This document shows, piece after piece, positions 1-8,265 of a stretch of DNA of 64,000 bases. The stretch is taken from positions 682,001-746,000 of the forward strand of contig JAXLZC010000001.1 of NCBI GenBank assembly GCA_046351095.1, given 5' to 3'. Numbering within the stretch: the stretch's first letter is position 1; every line of letters starts with the position of its first letter. Under the pieces are notes generated by a model. The model had not been told where the DNA came from and did not search any database. It saw nothing but the letters and a program-made list of their open reading frames with translations. Made by a program: the position numbers and the translations under genes. This DNA comes from BQWY01 sp046351095 (GTDB taxonomy: Bacteria > Nitrospirota > Nitrospiria > Nitrospirales > Nitrospiraceae).

Positions 1-308
1 AGGCCCACCAATTGAATCTTGAATACTCCGTCCGTGACGGGATCCATGTGCTGCAGTACACACTGAAGCGCCTCGAGCAGGATCCGAATCATCCGCTTGC
101 GAAAGATGCTGTCTGGCGTGATGCCTTGGTAAAAGTGCTGGGGCCTGACGCGTTGGATCTCGAAGGCCAGGCACGGCGCCGCTCGCGCGCGCTTGGCGAT
201 CAGGCGCTGCCGCGTGGCCTCGGCGATTTTTTCTTCGACAGCGACGATCCACTTCATCCCGATCGCTCGCCGGATCGGCCTCCCGACCGGCCTACAGGCC
301 CCCGGTAA
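1..308 (+). CDS. C-terminal part of a probable MoxR-like AAA+ ATPase (5' end outside window)
   Basis: The reading frame is open back to the first base of the window, so this is the 3' end of a longer gene; the TTG at 12 need not be its start. The visible 98 residues contain 'SVRDGIHVLQYTLKRL' and 'KDAVWRDALVKVLGPDAL', then an Arg-rich stretch and a Pro/Asp-rich tail. From memory of the family this resembles the C-terminal helical end of MoxR-like AAA+ ATPases; no Walker motif lies in the window. The next gene starts 3 nt after the stop, so the two are probably co-transcribed. Function is uncertain. Confidence 0.55.
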   Translation, partial: AHQLNLEYSVRDGIHVLQYTLKRLEQDPNHPLAKDAVWRDALVKVLGPDALDLEGQARRRSRALGDQALPRGLGDFFFDSDDPLHPDRSPDRPPDRPTGPR

Positions 309-311
309 CCC

Positions 312-2261
312 GTGGCACCGTTCGCCCCGCGTGAGCAGGCTGCGCTGACCCTCTCGCCACGCATCACGGTTCTTCCCATCGTGCATGGCAGCGGCGATAT
401 GGCACAGGAAGTGCGCGAAGCGCTGATGGCCGACGCGTGGGATTGTTTAGCTATCCCGCTGCCGCCGTCGGTGGAGCAGGCGGTGGAAACCAGCATCGAG
501 CAGTTGCCACGTGTGCAGGTCGTCATTCTCGACGAACCGCCGCAGGCGCAAGGCGGCCAGTCCCTCCGCCCGACCGTGAGTTTTGTTCCGATCGATCCCT
601 GCCAGCCGATCGTGATGGGCATTCGCGGCGCGATGGCCGAAGGCATCGACCGCGCGTACATTGATCGTGACGTCGCCGTCTTCGAGCCGACCGCTGTCCC
701 AACCCCAGACCCCTTTGCTTTGAAGCAGGTGTCGGTGGCCGCATTCGGTGCGGCGATGGTTGCGGTGGCACCGCCGCCGGTCGAGAGTTCGCAGCGGGCG
801 TTGCGTCTCGCCTGGATGGCTTTTCGGCTCCACGAATTGGAATTGGAGTACGAGCAGATACTCTGCCTCTGCCCGGCTGTCGATTGGCCGTGGCTTCGCG
901 ATGCCTATCGGGATCGGCATGCCTATGAGGGGCCTGAGCTGCCGCTATCGTCGGCCAGTCGGGCAACCATCACCGCCGAGACGCTCTACTTTGTGTTGGG
1001 CGAATTGCCGTTCCTCACGGAACTGTACGAGCGACGCCGCGCCGAGCTACAGACGGACCGTCACCTCTCGATCGACGGCATCAAAGAATTGTTGCTGGCG
1101 ACGCGTACCTCCTGGACCGACACGATGAAGGCCAGTGGCCAGGGCGACACACAATGGGTGACGCCCCAACTTCTTCAAGTGTTGCTGCAGTACCTGCGGA
1201 ATCTGGCGTTGATGGACCGACGCCTCACACCGGATCTCTATTCGTTGGCGGTGGCAGCGAAACAAGTCGTCGGCGATCAATTTGCGATTGCGCTCTTGGA
1301 AACCGCGACGCGCTACACATTACAAGAGACAGAAACTCCCTCATGGGAAAGCGAGGTCGAAGCCGGGATCGATCAACTCACGCTGCCCGATGGCCGGACG
1401 GTGTTCGCCAAAAATCGACTCCAAGGCCAGCCGCTGATGTGGCGGTCGTTGTCGCTGCGTCCGCAACCGCGTCCCATGGCGCATCGACGTTGGGGGCTAC
1501 AGTGGGATCCCTTCCGCCAATGTTCCTGGCCGCCGGAAGATCAGAAGATCGAAAGTTTCACGAGCCACGTGCGCGAGCAGGCACAGGCGATCCTCGGCGC
1601 CGATCTAGCGAAGGTCGATAAGTTCACGACAAGTTTGAAAGACGGCATCGACCTCCGCGAAACCCTCCGCAATTGGACCAGGAAACGCCGCGACGGTGTT
1701 GGCCCTGGTCATACCTCGCTTGCGCAGTCGGCAGGCCGTCCCACGATGGACATCTACGTACGGGAAATTCCGCCGTCGCGTGCGCACGTCGACACGGTCG
1801 TGATGTTGTTCGATACACCGGCCGACCCGGCGCGGTACACCTGGCGGGCGACTTGGTATGCGGAACATCAGGAGGAATCCACCCTCGCCTTTTATGCGAC
1901 GGATTTTCTCGAACACCTCATCGGGCCCGGTATCGGCCAATCGCTCTATGGCGGCGCCATGTTTTTGTTTCCGCCGCGCCCGGTTCCCGACCTCTGGACG
2001 GACGAGTCGTTGGAGCCGGCGCAGACCTTGGAAGAGCGGCTGATCGCCGGAGCTGCGCGGCATTCGCGCGAATCGCATCTCGTGTTGGTTGCGCCAATTC
2101 CTCCACGCCAACGGTGGCGGCAGGTGGCGAAGCGCTTCGGTAAACGGCTTGTCCCGATTCCCCTCTCGCGGTTCAATGGCGCAACGATCGACAAACTACG
2201 CCGATTCCACGTACTCAACGGGCATGAGATCCGGAGTTACGCCGCACAATTTATTCGGTAA
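312..2261 (+). CDS. Uncharacterised 649-aa protein, operon partner of the upstream ATPase
   Basis: GTG start 3 nt after the upstream stop, and no signal peptide. The N-terminal 150 residues have alternating hydrophobic strands, with 'VLPIVHGSGDMAQEVREAL' near residue 19 and 'MGIRGAMAEGIDRAYIDRDV' near 102. This layout faintly recalls TraB/DUF5682-type proteins, whose genes often sit beside MoxR-like ATPases; that link is inference only. The middle (about 160-330) is helical and leucine-rich, and the C-terminal third (about 480-649) is mixed alpha/beta. No catalytic motif is recognised. Codon use matches the neighbours, so it looks native. A CoxE-type vWA protein would be expected in a full MoxR-type operon but the next gene is ligA. 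Confidence 0.7.
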   Translation: MAPFAPREQAALTLSPRITVLPIVHGSGDMAQEVREALMADAWDCLAIPLPPSVEQAVETSIEQLPRVQVVILDEPPQAQGGQSLRPTVSFVPIDPCQPIVMGIRGAMAEGIDRAYIDRDVAVFEPTAVPTPDPFALKQVSVAAFGAAMVAVAPPPVESSQRALRLAWMAFRLHELELEYEQILCLCPAVDWPWLRDAYRDRHAYEGPELPLSSASRATITAETLYFVLGELPFLTELYERRRAELQTDRHLSIDGIKELLLATRTSWTDTMKASGQGDTQWVTPQLLQVLLQYLRNLALMDRRLTPDLYSLAVAAKQVVGDQFAIALLETATRYTLQETETPSWESEVEAGIDQLTLPDGRTVFAKNRLQGQPLMWRSLSLRPQPRPMAHRRWGLQWDPFRQCSWPPEDQKIESFTSHVREQAQAILGADLAKVDKFTTSLKDGIDLRETLRNWTRKRRDGVGPGHTSLAQSAGRPTMDIYVREIPPSRAHVDTVVMLFDTPADPARYTWRATWYAEHQEESTLAFYATDFLEHLIGPGIGQSLYGGAMFLFPPRPVPDLWTDESLEPAQTLEERLIAGAARHSRESHLVLVAPIPPRQRWRQVAKRFGKRLVPIPLSRFNGATIDKLRRFHVLNGHEIRSYAAQFIR

Positions 2262-2302
2262 CGTGCCTGCATCGGCAGGCGACGTGAGCTACGTAGACCA
2301 CC

Positions 2303-4375
2303 ATGAACGACAGCTCATCACCCAACGCTTCGACATCGTCAGTACGCTCATCCGAGACGGTCGAGGCGCGCATCGCCGCGCTGCGCGACGTCATCCGCGG
2401 ACACGATTATCTCTACTACGTCAAAGACAATCCGCAGATTTCCGACGGCGAATACGACCGCATCTTTCGTCAACTTCAGGAATTGGAAGCCGCACACCCG
2501 GACCTCGTCACGCCGGACTCGCCGACGCAGCGTGTCGGCGCACCGCCGCTCGATTCGCTCGCCAAGGTCACACACGAACGGCCGATGCTCAGCCTCGATT
2601 CCATCGTCGACCGAGACGATGTGTCGGCCTTCGATACACGCGTGAAGCGCGAGCTGGAGCAGGAAGCGGTCGAATATACGGTCGAACCGAAGTTCGACGG
2701 GCTATCGATCGAGTTGGTGTACGACGACGGGCGATTCGTCCGTGGCGCCACACGCGGGGACGGGACGACGGGCGAAGACGTCACGGTGAATCTTCGGACG
2801 ATGCGGTCGCTGCCGCTGCATCTGCGCGCCTCCGCTCGGCCGCCCGCGCATCTTGTGATCCGCGGCGAAGTCTATATGCGACTCCCCGATTTTCAGGCGT
2901 TGAATCGCCGGATCGTGGAGCAGGGTGACGAACCCTTTGCGAATCCGCGCAACGCCGCGTCCGGCGCCGTCCGTCAGCTCGACTCGCGGATCGCCGCATC
3001 GCGTCCGCTCGTCGTGACCTGTTACGAAATCATGGCGCAGTCCGGCCAGCCGACCGCCGACCACTCGACCGAACTCGATAACTTGGCCGACTGGGGGTTG
3101 CCGATTCCCGCGCATCGCTGGCGCTGCGCCTCGATCGACGAGGTCCTGGACGTCCATCGACGGATGGAAGTCGAACGCGATGCGTTGCCCTTCGAGATCG
3201 ACGGTTTAGTGGTGAAGGTCAATCGGCGCGAGTGGCAGGATCGACTGGGGATGAAGTCGCGCAGCCCACGCTGGGCCATCGCCTTTAAGTTCGCGCCGCG
3301 GAAAGAACTCACGCAGGTGCAGGATATCGCCGTGTCGGTCGGACGCACCGGCACGTTGACGCCGCTCGCGTTGTTACGACCGGTGGAGGTCGGTGGCGTG
3401 ACGATCAGCCGAGCGACGTTACACAACGCCGACGAGGTGGCGCGCAAAGACATTCGTGTCGGCGATACGGTCAAGGTCGAGCGGGCCGGCGATGTGATTC
3501 CCGCCGTGGCCGAACGTGTGCCGATTCCCGGCGAGGAGCGCGCAGCGGCGTTCGCCATGCCGTCGCACTGCCCCGTCTGCGGATCCGCCGTGGCGCGCGA
3601 GGGCGCCTATGTCTACTGCACGGGCCAGACCGTCTGCCCCGCGCAGATCAAAGGCGGCATCCAGCACTTTGCCTCGAAATCCGCCGTCGATATCGACGGA
3701 CTCGGCGAAAAAACCGTTTCGCAATTGGTCGAACGGGGCTTGGTCAAAGACCTGGCCGATCTCTATCGACTGTCGCACGCCGACTTGCTGACGCTCGACG
3801 GATTTGCCGACCGCTCCGCCACGATCCTGACGGATGCGATCGCCGCGCGCCGTACGATTCCACTCGACCGCTTTTTGATGGGACTCGGCATCAGGCAAGT
3901 CGGCCAACATGTGGCGAAGATCCTGGCGAACCAGTTCGGCACGCTCGATGCCGTCATGACGGCGACCGAAGAGCAACTCTTGGCCGTACACGAAATCGGT
4001 CCGGAGATTTCCCGCAGTATCGTAGGGTTTTTCCAGGAGCCGGGGAATCAGCAGGTCATCCAGAAGCTGTTGGCGGCTGGCGTTGTCATCGAAGGGCGTC
4101 CGGTTGTCGGGACTGCGCAATCGGCAGGGCCGTTGGCCGACCAGTCGTTTGTCTTCACCGGCGGGTTGGCGCGATGGACACGTGAGGCGGCGCAGCAGCG
4201 GGTGGAGTCGCTCGGTGGCCGTGTGGCATCCAGCGTCAGCAAAAAAACGCACTATGTCGTCGCTGGGACGGACGCAGGATCGAAACTCGAAAAAGCTAAG
4301 AGCCTCGGCGTGAAGATTTTGACGGAAGACGCATTCGAAGGGATGGTCGGCGCGCCGGACTCGCCGGAAGCGTGA
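2303..4375 (+). CDS. ligA: NAD-dependent DNA ligase
   Basis: Seals nicks at Okazaki junctions and in repair using NAD+. The 690-residue length is normal. Domain order is visible: Ia helices with 'DYLYYVKDNPQISDGEYD' near residue 36, adenylation domain with the KxDG lysine in 'EPKFDGLSIELVYDDG' (about 129), then 'TRGDGTTGEDVT'. The OB fold follows, with 'SVGRTGTLTPLA' near 348. A four-cysteine zinc finger lies at about 423-447 (CPVC...C...C), then helix-hairpin-helix repeats, and a BRCT domain from about 608 ('SFVFTGGLARWTREAA'). The ATG at 2303 fits the domain start; the upstream gene ends 41 nt earlier. Essential housekeeping gene, probably single-copy. Confidence 0.97.
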   Translation: MNDSSSPNASTSSVRSSETVEARIAALRDVIRGHDYLYYVKDNPQISDGEYDRIFRQLQELEAAHPDLVTPDSPTQRVGAPPLDSLAKVTHERPMLSLDSIVDRDDVSAFDTRVKRELEQEAVEYTVEPKFDGLSIELVYDDGRFVRGATRGDGTTGEDVTVNLRTMRSLPLHLRASARPPAHLVIRGEVYMRLPDFQALNRRIVEQGDEPFANPRNAASGAVRQLDSRIAASRPLVVTCYEIMAQSGQPTADHSTELDNLADWGLPIPAHRWRCASIDEVLDVHRRMEVERDALPFEIDGLVVKVNRREWQDRLGMKSRSPRWAIAFKFAPRKELTQVQDIAVSVGRTGTLTPLALLRPVEVGGVTISRATLHNADEVARKDIRVGDTVKVERAGDVIPAVAERVPIPGEERAAAFAMPSHCPVCGSAVAREGAYVYCTGQTVCPAQIKGGIQHFASKSAVDIDGLGEKTVSQLVERGLVKDLADLYRLSHADLLTLDGFADRSATILTDAIAARRTIPLDRFLMGLGIRQVGQHVAKILANQFGTLDAVMTATEEQLLAVHEIGPEISRSIVGFFQEPGNQQVIQKLLAAGVVIEGRPVVGTAQSAGPLADQSFVFTGGLARWTREAAQQRVESLGGRVASSVSKKTHYVVAGTDAGSKLEKAKSLGVKILTEDAFEGMVGAPDSPEA

Positions 4376-4431
4376 GGGAGAGGGAGCGACCTTGGACGTG
4401 TATCGCTGAGGCGCGGCCGTGAATCGACAGG

Positions 4432-5736
4432 TTAGTTGGCCGGAATGTTGGCCGGTTCGACGACGGGCGCAACCCGTTCTTCTTTGACGATCTGCACACG
4501 TTTGATCGACTTCTGGTCGGCTTCCAACACCACTAAACGGCACTCCGCCATCTGCACTTCCTCGCCCACGGTCGGAATACGACCGAGTTCGTCTTGGATG
4601 AGCCCGCTGATCGTATTGGTCTCTTCGTCGAGGTCGAGTTTGAGGAACTCGTTGATGCGGCGCACCTCGGTGCGACCGTGCACGATGAGCTGATCCTTCC
4701 CCACCCGCTTGATGAGTTCTTCGCTCTGGTCCGTCTCGTCGAGAATGTCTCCGACGACTTCTTCGAGAATATCCTCGAGCGTCACCACGCCGACCATCCC
4801 GCCGAACTCGTTCACGACGATGGCGATGTGCCGTTTTTCCTGCTGGAACTGCTTCATCAGTTCGTCGGCCGTCTTCATCATCGGGACGAACAGCGGCGGC
4901 TGCGCGATGTCGCGCAAGCGAAGATGGGTATTGCCCTTGGCCAAATCCGTCAGCGCGCGGCTCTTATAGAGAATGCCGACGACGTTATCGAGCGAACCTT
5001 CGACCACCGGGATCCGCGAGTGTTTGGAGCGGAACAGGTGTTCCCGCGCTTCGTCCAACCGTAAATTGGCGTCCAACGAGAAGACAAAATGCCGCGGCGT
5101 CATGGCATGGTCGATCGTCAGGTCGTTCAATTGGAAGACCCGATTGATCATCTGCGCTTCGTGGCTTTCGATCATGCCGGACTTGCTGCCCACGTCGAGC
5201 ATGATGCGAAGTTCTTCTTCCGTGACGTAGGGAACGTTTAAGCCCTTGCCGCCCGTCGCCTTGTCGATGACCGGTTCCAGGATATACAGCAACGGCTTCA
5301 GCGCGATCTGGATCCAATAGACCGGATAGGCCATGGCCAGCGCAACCTGCTCCGCGTATTTTGCCGCCAGCGTCTTCGGGACCACGTCGCCGAAAATCAT
5401 GAGGACGAACGTCAAGGCGCCAAGCGCCACCGCCAAGGCTTCCGCCAGGCCATGCACCCCGCCGCCGAAAGCATTGTTGCCGTTGTCGAAGAGGCGAATA
5501 ATCAAGAGCGTGGTGTACGACGGGACCAAAGCATTAATCAGGTTATCCCCGATCATGATCGTCGACAGCAGGCGCTGCGGATTGTGCCGGAGGCGCTGGG
5601 CGAGGACCGCACGCTTGCTTCCCCCCTCAGCCAAGGCCCGCAGGCGCGTCTCGCCGACGGCAAAAAAGCCGATCTCGGCCGCCGAAATCACGGCGGAGAA
5701 CAGGATCAAGGTTAAGAGGACAAGCAGATCCGTCAT
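4432..5736 (-). CDS. CorC/HlyC-family membrane protein (DUF21-CBS-CorC_HlyC)
   Basis: 434 residues. The N-terminal DUF21 region has about four hydrophobic segments (residues 1-22, 60-80, 93-115 and 128-150) with 'AEIGFFAVGETRLRALAEGG' between the first two. A CBS pair follows (about 195-330; 'MTPRHFVFSLDANLRLDEA', 'EFGGMVGVVTLEDILEEVVG'). A C-terminal CorC_HlyC domain ends the protein (about 345-425; 'VHGRTEVRRINEFLKLDLD'). The family is linked to Mg2+/Co2+ efflux or tolerance; the haemolysin name is historical. The ATG at 5736 is preceded by GGGAG about 7 nt upstream. Convergent with ligA, 56 nt apart. Confidence 0.92.
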   Translation of the reverse strand: MTDLLVLLTLILFSAVISAAEIGFFAVGETRLRALAEGGSKRAVLAQRLRHNPQRLLSTIMIGDNLINALVPSYTTLLIIRLFDNGNNAFGGGVHGLAEALAVALGALTFVLMIFGDVVPKTLAAKYAEQVALAMAYPVYWIQIALKPLLYILEPVIDKATGGKGLNVPYVTEEELRIMLDVGSKSGMIESHEAQMINRVFQLNDLTIDHAMTPRHFVFSLDANLRLDEAREHLFRSKHSRIPVVEGSLDNVVGILYKSRALTDLAKGNTHLRLRDIAQPPLFVPMMKTADELMKQFQQEKRHIAIVVNEFGGMVGVVTLEDILEEVVGDILDETDQSEELIKRVGKDQLIVHGRTEVRRINEFLKLDLDEETNTISGLIQDELGRIPTVGEEVQMAECRLVVLEADQKSIKRVQIVKEERVAPVVEPANIPAN

Positions 5737-6029
5737 GAGCTCACTCCCTGATTCCAGGGATCAGCGCAACACACCAAGCGATCGTTTCCGCGAACGAACT
5801 GGAAGGTCCAGGCCGATCGAGGCGATGTCCATATGCGTCGAGCGGGATTGCGGGCTGGCCGGGTCTGGTTCTGATGCTGGTTGCATAATGTCGAGGCCCT
5901 TAATCATTAGCACAGGGCGCAGGACGCATCAAGACAATTGCCGTTTCCTGTTGTGGAGATTTACTACGTGAATTCAACAGGATAGAGTCACGACGTTTGG
6001 TCGAATGGCCGAAATGGCTGCGGAAACCA
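5737..6029. other. Intergenic region without recognised gene
   Basis: 293 bases between the CorC-family gene and rlpA. It must carry the promoter of the CorC-family gene, but I could not pick a convincing -35/-10 pair. A short inverted repeat (CCTG ... CAGG) lies around 5750-5765. No tRNA or long ORF with plausible codon use is visible. Confidence 0.4.
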
Positions 6030-6743
6030 CTACGGAGTTTCGTCCCGGACCACAATCGGGTCGACCGAGTACTTCGTTCCGAGACGTTGTGCCGCCGCCT
6101 GCGCCTCCCCTTCCGAATGAAAATAGCCGGCTTGCACGCGGTACAAACGCCGACCATGGTCCAGGCTGTGGACAAGTCGTGCTGGGTACCGATCCACTTC
6201 GAGTTGCATCAGCAGCGCATGAGCGTTCGAGACCTCGGAAAACGTCGCAAGTTGCACACGCAACGGCGCCAGTCGGTCCAGCCGCCCCTGGTAGTCGATC
6301 ACGCGCAATTCGATGTCTGCCGTGCCGGTCCCAACCATCTGAAGGGCCTGCGCGCTGGCTAACGACAGGTCGAGAATACGGCCCCGCGCAAACGGCCCTC
6401 GATCATTGATACGGACGGTGACCTCACGACCGTTGGCCAACGAGCGGACCACCGCCACCGACCCCAGAGGCAAGGTCCTGTGCGCCGCCGTCAGCTGGTG
6501 CATGTCGTAGGTCTCGCCGTTCGCCGTTTTGTTGCCGTGGAATCCTGGGCCGTACCAGGAGGCCTCGCCGCGTTCGACATACCCGAGGGGATACCCAGGC
6601 GGATGCACCACCCGTTGCGAGCCAAACCCGGAGCAATCCACGAGCGCAAGGCAAAGGAGCAGAATTCCCAATACGCGGCCTGCTTGCCCAGCTATGTTAT
6701 ACTTTCGCGTCGTCACGATCGGAGGGAGCCGTATGAATGCCAT
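6030..6743 (-). CDS. rlpA: RlpA-like septal-ring lipoprotein with SPOR domain
   Basis: 237 residues. A hydrophobic signal (about 23-36, 'GILLLCLALVDC') ends in a possible lipobox, although Asp at -1 is unusual. The double-psi beta-barrel follows: 'GEASWYGPGFHGNKTANGE' (about 59), 'AAHRTLPLGSVAVV' and 'VRINDRGPFARGRILDLS' with the conserved Asp. The C-terminal SPOR domain (about 165-232) includes 'LRVQLATFSEVSNAHALL'. RlpA proteins bind and sometimes cleave denuded peptidoglycan glycans at division sites. The start is uncertain: ATG at 6743 or GTG at 6716; neither has a strong ribosome binding site. The first codons overlap, antisense, the promoter and first codons of the antitoxin gene at 6733. 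Confidence 0.9.
   Translation of the reverse strand: MAFIRLPPIVTTRKYNIAGQAGRVLGILLLCLALVDCSGFGSQRVVHPPGYPLGYVERGEASWYGPGFHGNKTANGETYDMHQLTAAHRTLPLGSVAVVRSLANGREVTVRINDRGPFARGRILDLSLASAQALQMVGTGTADIELRVIDYQGRLDRLAPLRVQLATFSEVSNAHALLMQLEVDRYPARLVHSLDHGRRLYRVQAGYFHSEGEAQAAAQRLGTKYSVDPIVVRDETP
6695..6703 (+). promoter_or_regulatory. Extended -10 promoter for the PIN toxin-antitoxin pair
   Basis: TGTTATACT matches TGn-TATACT, an extended -10 element; the -35 is poor, as usual for such promoters. A start near 6710 would give a leader of about 23 nt, with GGAGGGA (6721-6727) 5 nt before the ATG at 6733. It lies inside the 5' end of rlpA on the other strand. Confidence 0.6.
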
Positions 6744-6990
6744 CCGTTACACAAAGGCCGGTCTCGTGATCCCCGCAGCCAGGGTGAAATCCTGGGGTAA
6801 GCAGGCACGAGTGAACCGAAGCGCCGACATCGTCATTCTGGAATCCCCGGCACGTCACGCCCTGCGAACTCGCCTGTCGAAAGCGCTGCGTGCGCTCCGG
6901 AGCAAACAGGTGGACAGTCCACCCCCATCCCCTGCTGAAATTTCGCGTACGGTTGCTGCAGTGCGGCGGGCGCATGCGCGTCGTCGTTGA
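6733..6990 (+). CDS. Putative antitoxin of a PIN toxin pair
   Basis: 85 residues beginning MNAIRYTKAGLVIP. The ATG at 6733 is chosen because GGAGGGA lies 5 nt upstream and an extended -10 precedes it; the longer open frame upstream has no support. The protein is very basic (Arg/Lys-rich) with a Pro-rich segment ('VDSPPPSPAEI') before a C-terminal Arg helix, consistent with an N-terminal DNA-binding part and a toxin-binding tail. I cannot assign a named antitoxin family. Its end overlaps the PIN toxin start by 17 nt, the usual antitoxin-toxin arrangement. Confidence 0.7.
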   Translation: MNAIRYTKAGLVIPAARVKSWGKQARVNRSADIVILESPARHALRTRLSKALRALRSKQVDSPPPSPAEISRTVAAVRRAHARRR

Positions 6991-7393
6991 TACCAATATT
7001 TTCGTGTCTGGGCTGATTGCATCGAGTGGCCCTCCCGCAACTATCGTCGATGCCGTACTTCGCGGGACGCTCACTGCTGTGTTCAGCGAAGAAACCCTCT
7101 CAGAACTGACGGAAGTGCTTCGCCGTCCGCGATTCAGCCGATATTTTACCGCCCGTGCCCTCGACCTAGAATCCGTCATCGCCGACATCTCGCAGTTAAT
7201 CGAACTCGTGGAAACGCGCCCGAGTAACAAACGAATCCGGGATCGTGACGACCGTCCGTTTGTCGACCTCAGGTTGACGTCACCACGCCCGATATTTTTT
7301 GTTACCGGGGACCGAGTGCTTACGGAGGACTTGTCTCCCGACATCCCGATGATCTCGCCTGCTGCATTTGTGCGCCTCCTTCGTACGGTCTGA
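6974..7393 (+). CDS. PIN-domain ribonuclease toxin (COG1569 type)
   Basis: 139 residues starting MRVVVDTNIFVSGLI. The ATG at 6974 puts the conserved first Asp (VVVDTN) at the expected position and overlaps the antitoxin by 17 nt. The acidic PIN residues are visible: Asp6, Glu in 'SEETLSELTEVLRRPRF', Asp in 'RDRDDRPFVDL', and Asp in 'VTGDRVLTED'. The C-terminus 'IPMISPAAFVRLL' is typical of this VapC-like subfamily. Predicted to cleave RNA when the antitoxin is lost. Intact, so probably functional. Confidence 0.85.
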   Translation: MRVVVDTNIFVSGLIASSGPPATIVDAVLRGTLTAVFSEETLSELTEVLRRPRFSRYFTARALDLESVIADISQLIELVETRPSNKRIRDRDDRPFVDLRLTSPRPIFFVTGDRVLTEDLSPDIPMISPAAFVRLLRTV

Positions 7394-7520
7394 GTCACCC
7401 GCAACGAGGAAACGATGCGGCAAGCGCCACGCGGCCGCCCATTGATGAATGACAGGACGGATTTTGGCGCGTGGTAACGATGAGGTAGCGGCAGGACGTG
7501 ATCGTAAGAGTGGTTCTGCG

Positions 7521-7931
7521 TTATAACTCGTCGAGGGAGCGGCCGCGGAGCAGCGTCAGCGCTTTGGTGATGTTCGACACTGTCAGGACGACGATGGCGC
7601 GATTACCTTCCCGGGAGGGCGTGCAGTAGCCGCACTTGATGTTGATCCGTCCCCGCCGCAGCACGTCCGCCACATCCGAAAACGCGCCGGGTTTATTTTC
7701 GAGGCTCAGGACGAGTGCCGATTCTTCGCGCGATTTGATCTTCGCCGTCTTCAGCGCCGCACGGGCCTGCTCCGGATCGGAGACGAGCAACCGCACGTTC
7801 CCCTTCCCGCTCACTTCCGGGGCGGAAAACGCCTTGATGTTCACCTTCGCGTCGGCCAACACGGACACGACCTGGGCGAGAAATCCCGGCTTACTCTGAC
7901 CGGCGACGACCAACTGTGTGGCTGCAGGCAT
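7521..7931 (-). CDS. Tandem ACT-domain protein
   Basis: 136 residues from MPAATQLVVAGQSKPG; upstream Arg-rich codons in the same frame are antisense to other genes, so the internal ATG at 7931 is preferred. Two ACT domains: residues 5-65 ('GFLAQVVSVLADAKVNIKAF') and 72-130 ('LENKPGAFSDVADVLRRGRINI'). ACT pairs bind amino acids or similar small ligands and often regulate enzymes allosterically; no catalytic domain is attached. It starts 5 nt after the cupin stop, so the two are translated together downstream of the ribonucleotide reductase gene. Confidence 0.88.
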   Translation of the reverse strand: MPAATQLVVAGQSKPGFLAQVVSVLADAKVNIKAFSAPEVSGKGNVRLLVSDPEQARAALKTAKIKSREESALVLSLENKPGAFSDVADVLRRGRINIKCGYCTPSREGNRAIVVLTVSNITKALTLLRGRSLDEL

Positions 7932-7936
7932 AGGCG

Positions 7937-8230
7937 CTACTCCGAGGCTGAGTGGTTGTACCCGTACAGCCACCGCGCAGTCTCCGAGCCGACGTTGCGG
8001 ACGGAGTGGCGCATATGGGCCGGGATGAGGATTTCTTCGCCGATGGTTGGAAGAAACCGCCGTCCGTCGAATTCCAATTCGATCGTGCCGGCGAGCACCA
8101 TGACGAGTTCGTCCGTCGAGTGGACGTAATCCTCCCATACTTGCCCAGGCGGATCAACCCAGAGCGCACAGGAGAACCCCCGCGCGAGCCAGTCTGCCCG
8201 CGTGGGACTGATGTCGGCCTCATGGCCCAT
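7937..8230 (-). CDS. Small cupin-domain protein
   Basis: 97 residues from MGHEADISPTRADW (ATG at 8230). An in-frame ATG at 8302 would overlap the upstream gene by 37 nt and add residues outside the fold. The cupin barrel carries 'DYVHSTDELVMVLAGTIELE' (His and Glu of motif 1) and 'IPAHMRHSVRNVG' (His of motif 2), so a metal site looks intact. The substrate is unknown. It lies 35 nt after the ribonucleotide reductase stop and 5 nt before the ACT gene, suggesting one operon. Confidence 0.85.
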   Translation of the reverse strand: MGHEADISPTRADWLARGFSCALWVDPPGQVWEDYVHSTDELVMVLAGTIELEFDGRRFLPTIGEEILIPAHMRHSVRNVGSETARWLYGYNHSASE

Positions 8231-8265
8231 ACAGGCGCCGGTTCCGTGCACCGTGCGCCAGGCGT

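Noticed and set aside
2089..2928. Long plus-strand ORF overlapping the 649-aa gene and ligA
   Set aside because: Arg-rich out-of-frame reading of two real genes; no independent start signal or family features.
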